The notes under the pieces: model-generated | Database searches by the model: none | What the model was told of the DNA's origin: nothing | What the model saw: only the letters and a program-made list of their open reading frames with translations | Position numbers and translations under genes: made by a program | Shown: piece by piece, positions 61,397-64,000 of the stretch | Position numbering within the stretch: the first letter of the stretch is position 1 | How the letters are laid out: each line of letters begins with the position of its first letter | Source of the DNA: Nitrospinae bacterium bin107 | Lineage (GTDB): Bacteria; UBA8248 | Reading direction: 5' to 3' | Assembly (NCBI GenBank): GCA_002238965.1 | Contig: MPNJ01000007.1 | Coordinates: 62,001-126,000, forward strand | DNA: 64,000 bases

Positions 61397-62398
61397 ATGA
61401 GCGATAAACCCGTGGTCTGGGTGGGAACCCCATTTATCCTGAATTTCGATGACCCGATGGAGATTTTTCAGCCCTTGGTGGAGGAGGGGCTGGAAGTTCG
61501 CCTGGACGAGTGCAGGGGCTACATGCCCGAGGAAGACGTGATCGCGGCCCTGCCGGACGTCACCGCCGTCATCGCGGGGGCGGAGCCTTATACGGCCAAA
61601 GTGATGGACAACGCGCCCGAGGTGAGATTCATCGTGCGCGCCGGCGTGGGCCTGAACAACGTCGACATCCCGGCGGCCACCGAGAGAGGCATACTCGTGG
61701 CGAACTCGGCGGGACAGAACTCCCAGTCCGTGGCGGAGCACCTCTTCGGCCTGCTGCTCTGCGCCGTCCGGCGCATCGGCTGGCTGGACGTGAACATCCG
61801 CAAGGGCCTCTGGCGGGAGATTCAGCCGCCCATGCGCCCTTTGAACGGAATGACCATGGGGATACTGGGATTCGGGAACATCGGCAAGCAGGTGGCGAAA
61901 CGGGCCGTCGCCTTCGACATGAACGTGATCGCCCACGACGTCGTGCAAGATGAGGAGACGGCGAATGCGCTGGGCGTGCGCTTCGTGAGCCTGGAAGAAC
62001 TGGCGAGGGAATCGGACTACCTCACCTGCCACGTTCCCCTGACGCCCGAGACGACGCACATCATAAACCGTGAGATTTTAAGCCTCATGAAGCCCGATGC
62101 CTACGTCTTCAACACCTCTCGGGGTCCCGTCTTCGACCTGGACGCTGTTACGGAGGCTCTGCAAGAGGGTGTCATCCGGGGCGCAGGAATCGACGTGTTC
62201 CCCGAGGAGCCGCCCGATTATTCGCATCCCGTATTCGCGCTCGAGAATGCCGTGCTCGCCCCCCACTTGGGCGGCCGGGGCGAGGATGCGATTCGCAACA
62301 CGCTCCACCACGCGACCAGGTGCGTGCTCGCCTACTTCCGGGGCGAGCGGCCTTCCACCCTCGTAAACCCCGAAGCCTACGGGGTGCGGGGGAGGTGA
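61397..62398 (+). CDS. D-3-phosphoglycerate dehydrogenase-like 2-hydroxyacid dehydrogenase
   Basis: A 333-residue family member of the NAD-dependent 2-hydroxyacid dehydrogenases. The Rossmann loop is MGILGFGNIGKQVAKRAVAF; the catalytic Arg is in FNTSRGPVFDL, the Glu in DVFPEEPPDY and the His in LAPHLGGRGEDA. Its length matches the short SerA-like/lactate-type enzymes that lack the regulatory ACT domain. It follows the crotonase-family gene by 62 bases with GAGAT-like spacing. Convergent with ytoQ. Confidence 0.92.
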   Translation: MSDKPVVWVGTPFILNFDDPMEIFQPLVEEGLEVRLDECRGYMPEEDVIAALPDVTAVIAGAEPYTAKVMDNAPEVRFIVRAGVGLNNVDIPAATERGILVANSAGQNSQSVAEHLFGLLLCAVRRIGWLDVNIRKGLWREIQPPMRPLNGMTMGILGFGNIGKQVAKRAVAFDMNVIAHDVVQDEETANALGVRFVSLEELARESDYLTCHVPLTPETTHIINREILSLMKPDAYVFNTSRGPVFDLDAVTEALQEGVIRGAGIDVFPEEPPDYSHPVFALENAVLAPHLGGRGEDAIRNTLHHATRCVLAYFRGERPSTLVNPEAYGVRGR

Positions 62399-62404
62399 GG
62401 CCTG

Positions 62405-62863
62405 CTACAAAGTGCCGTTGATGGCGTAGTTGAGTATGCGCACCACCTGTTCGGGCTCTTCGGCCACGGCCATGGCGGCAGCATCGACTTCCTTGAGCGC
62501 GTGGGTGTGGCCCGGGTCGTGCAGAGTGATGACGGGTTTTCCCAGAGCCGCTGCGTAGCCCGCATCGAAAGCGGCGTTCCACTGCCTGTATTTCTCACCG
62601 AAGCGCACGACCACTACGTCGGCCTTCTCGATGAGCGTGCGGGTTCTGATGGCGTTCACGCCAGCACCCTTGCGGTCTTTCCAGAACGGTTTTTCCTCAT
62701 CTCCGAGGATGGACACGCCGCAATCGTCACTCGCGTCGTGGTCAGTTACGGGGGCGAGAAAGGTTACCGGCAGACCCGCCTTTTCCGCGCCCTCGGTGAT
62801 CCGCTCGCGCCAGTCGGTGTGCACTTCTCCCGAAAGATAGACCGTCCAACTTGTCTGAGACAT
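62405..62863 (-). CDS. ytoQ: YtoQ family protein
   Basis: A 152-residue protein of the YtoQ family, with nucleoside 2-deoxyribosyltransferase-like fold. Features include the N-terminal WTVYLSGEVHTDWRERI, NAIRTRTLIEKADVVVVRFG and GKPVITLHDPGHTHAL. The ATG at 62863 follows AAAGGAG (minus strand). Function is not established; a nucleotide-hydrolase role is inferred from the fold. Upstream on the same strand is the terminator-bounded structured segment. Confidence 0.88.
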   Translation of the reverse strand: MSQTSWTVYLSGEVHTDWRERITEGAEKAGLPVTFLAPVTDHDASDDCGVSILGDEEKPFWKDRKGAGVNAIRTRTLIEKADVVVVRFGEKYRQWNAAFDAGYAAALGKPVITLHDPGHTHALKEVDAAAMAVAEEPEQVVRILNYAINGTL

Positions 62864-62933
62864 GGAACGCGCTCCTTTATGCTTTGAATTAAATGATGTG
62901 AAAGATGAAGGTTTCTCGTTTATTGAAGAAGTG

Positions 62934-62963
62934 AAAAACCCCGGCCCTCGCGGACCGGGGTTT
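62934..62963 (-). terminator. Strong Rho-independent terminator (minus strand)
   Basis: On the minus strand, AAACCCCGG pairs with CCGGGGTTTTTC around a GC-rich loop, ending in TTTTT. It stops transcription arriving from upstream (63100 side) before ytoQ, which therefore needs its own promoter. Confidence 0.8.
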
Positions 62964-63097
62964 CCCATCGTTCGGTGGTCTGGTGGGGATTCGCCTGGGC
63001 GAAGATGAACCCGGTGAATCTCCTCAGGGCTCTCTCCCCTAGGCTCCAGCCACCTCGTCCCTACAGTCTATTTTCATATTAGGATCACCTCCTTTCT
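62964..63097 (-). ncRNA. Candidate structured transcript with a perfect anti-16S Shine-Dalgarno and 12-codon ORF
   Basis: On the minus strand, AGAAAGGAGGTGATCC (63097-63082) is fully complementary to the 3' end of 16S rRNA. Four bases on, an ATG (63077) opens MKIDCRDEVAGA and a TAG (63039). The 70 bases before the terminator can fold: TTCGCC pairs with GGCGAA (around 62987-63004), and GGTGG with CCACC. The terminator at 62934-62963 bounds it. I do not recognise the family; it could be a regulatory leader, a small RNA or a translated short peptide. Confidence 0.5.
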
Positions 63098-63236
63098 GAC
63101 GTACCTGGGATCATCGAAAAAGTGAGCGGAAAAGTCAAGGCGCGATCTTGGCGGCGGACTGACAGGCCCGCGCCGTCCGTGATATACAAACCACCGCGTG
63201 GCCAATTCGCGCTTTCACGCCACGGCCCCACCCCGC

Positions 63237-63329
63237 GGAGAGGTGTCCGAGAGGCCGAAGGAGTACGACTGGAAATCGTATAGGTGCCCACAAGGTGCCT
63301 CGAGGGTTCGAATCCCTCCCTCTCCGCCA
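63237..63329 (+). tRNA. tRNA-Ser (anticodon GGA)
   Basis: A 93-base cloverleaf with a long variable arm. Acceptor GGAGAGG (63237-63243) pairs with CCTCTCC (63319-63325), followed by encoded G-CCA. Anticodon arm TACGA-CTGGAAA-TCGTA gives GGA (63271-63273), which reads UCC/UCU. The variable-arm stem (about 63282-63299, GGTGCC...GGTGCC segment) and GGTTCGAATCC T-loop are present. It reads rightward, toward the mobile-element remnants. Confidence 0.95.
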
Positions 63330-63480
63330 GTTTGATTCTTTCAGCCTGGTATACGAACGGCACATATTTATATCTAATTGTATTTATTATGTTTATTTTT
63401 TTATGCTTTGATTGAAATCTGCTGACCGATGCTTGTAATCAAAGCGAAAGCGGATTGATAATAATTTGCGCGTATCCCTG
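63330..63480. other. Gap after tRNA-Ser
   Basis: AT-rich stretch at 63360-63410. No gene or terminator clearly seen. Confidence 0.4.
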
Positions 63481-63690
63481 TGGCGCTCAGCGCCTCCGGA
63501 CACCACGCCCCAGGAGGTGCCCGCCCGGATCGTGAGGCCCCTGTCCCCGGAGCCTGCGGAGTAAAAGAGCGTGGCGCTCACGCCCCATTCCTCATAGTAC
63601 GCCTGTTCGTGCGCGATGAGACCCCGTGCGCCCATCTCCACCGTGAGGCCGGTGGGATTCGAGTAGCGGAACCCGAGGCGAAGCCCGTGC
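63481..63690 (-). pseudogene. Autotransporter beta-barrel fragment
   Basis: On the minus strand a reading frame gives LGFRYSNPTGLTVEMGARGL, then IAHEQAYYEEWGVSATLFYS and a segment rich in G/S/R. This is the beta-barrel pattern of autotransporter translocator domains (strand, LLAHED-like turn, EEWG, GRGL). Only about 70 residues remain, with no start or signal peptide; the upstream part of the frame is unrelated sequence. It is a remnant of a larger secreted protein. Confidence 0.5.
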
Positions 63691-63761
63691 GCACCACCCG
63701 CCTGTCCGCGATCAGCGCGAGCGTCGGCGTGCCGCCGGAAGTGTCCACCACAACCGCCGCC

Positions 63762-64000
63762 GAGAACGTCACCGTCGCCTGGGCCTCGACCGTGCACGCC
63801 TTCCAGTACCGGACGTTCGATACCGTCATCGCCGCCATGGAGGCCAACCATCCCAACCTCACCAACCAGAAGACACACTACGTCGAGATCAGCCGCGCCC
63901 GGGACCGGGCGAAACTCGTGACCGACGATGCGAAGGCCCTACGCGAACGGCTCGAAGCCGCGACGGGGGGGCGGATAACGGCGCTCGAGGCGTTCGGCGA
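63762..64000 (+). pseudogene. MobF-type relaxase (TraA/TrwC) C-terminal fragment, runs off the window
   Basis: In one frame, VAWASTVHAFQYRTFDTVIA is followed by MEANHPNLTNQKTHYVEISR and DRAKLVTDDAKALRERLEA. This matches the region just after the last helicase motifs of MobF relaxases, which nick and unwind DNA for conjugation. The usual VHAFQGRT reads VHAFQYRT. The catalytic tyrosines, Walker motifs and a start codon are not present. The frame is open to the window edge, so the 3' end may continue. Probably a remnant of an integrative element at tRNA-Ser. Confidence 0.65.

Noticed and set aside
63082-63097. GGATCACCTCCTTTCT on the plus strand as a 16S rRNA 3'-end fragment
   Set aside because: Only these 16 bases match 16S; the bases before them do not continue the rRNA. 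It is better read as an extended Shine-Dalgarno on the minus strand.

Overview
This is a GC-rich chromosomal window from a Gram-negative (diderm) bacterium. Outer-membrane signs are a lipobox metalloprotease with a TbpB-like C-terminus, an autotransporter-barrel fragment and the secreted receptors of three transport systems. Gene content (TAXI/TRAP transport, extradiol dioxygenase, Baeyer-Villiger-type monooxygenase, several acyl-CoA dehydrogenases) suggests a free-living heterotroph of a deltaproteobacterial, Tectomicrobia-like or related lineage. The sequence alone does not settle the phylum.

Region 1 (1-20.5 kb) is the classic origin-proximal block: rpmH, rnpA, yidD, yidC, then after about 10 kb of inserted genes mnmE, mnmG, three parS sites, parA, parB and a bactofilin. 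The genes usually found here for Jag/KhpB and RsmG are missing. The inserted stretch holds an unusual soluble protein built from FliG-C-like and MotA-like domains, a methyltransferase, tandem SDRs, a CapA-like phosphoesterase, a GalT-like enzyme and a complete ProXWV-type ABC importer. It also holds a thioredoxin-like gene whose first active-site cysteine codon is TGA, followed at the right distance by a hairpin resembling a bacterial SECIS. That is a strong selenoprotein candidate, giving a W-Sec-G-T-C active site.

Region 2 (20.5-25.5 kb) holds a DsrE-like protein and a split NAD synthetase (nitrilase-type amidase and NadE as separate genes, with an inverted bicupin between them), followed by a Bcp-type peroxiredoxin with a clear terminator.

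Region 3 (25.5-51.8 kb and 56.6-62.4 kb) is a long run of accessory catabolic genes, mostly in short units: a flavin monooxygenase, an ABC importer followed by a DapA-like lyase, a TRAP/TAXI importer, two ThDP enzymes, alcohol dehydrogenases, three acyl-CoA dehydrogenase-like proteins that all lack the canonical catalytic glutamate, a second DapA-like protein, a class IV aminotransferase, 2-hydroxyacid dehydrogenases, a dienelactone hydrolase, LigAB-type dioxygenase subunits and an enoyl-CoA hydratase. Uptake of organic acids or aromatic breakdown products followed by oxidation is a reasonable reading, but no complete pathway can be named.

Region 4 (51.8-54.1 kb) carries a HIRAN-domain protein and an AT-rich gene for a DUF4041/T5orf172 (GIY-YIG-like) protein, probably acquired. 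The right end (62.4-64 kb) has ytoQ, a candidate structured transcript with a perfect anti-16S Shine-Dalgarno, tRNA-Ser(GGA), and remnants of an autotransporter barrel and a MobF-type relaxase.

The intergenic regions are full of related miniature elements with terminal inverted repeats (one with a perfect 28-bp pair), usually bounded by a GTTGTTGAAAAA-like motif, plus GGGACAGG-type palindromes. No CRISPR array, rRNA operon or intact insertion sequence was seen.
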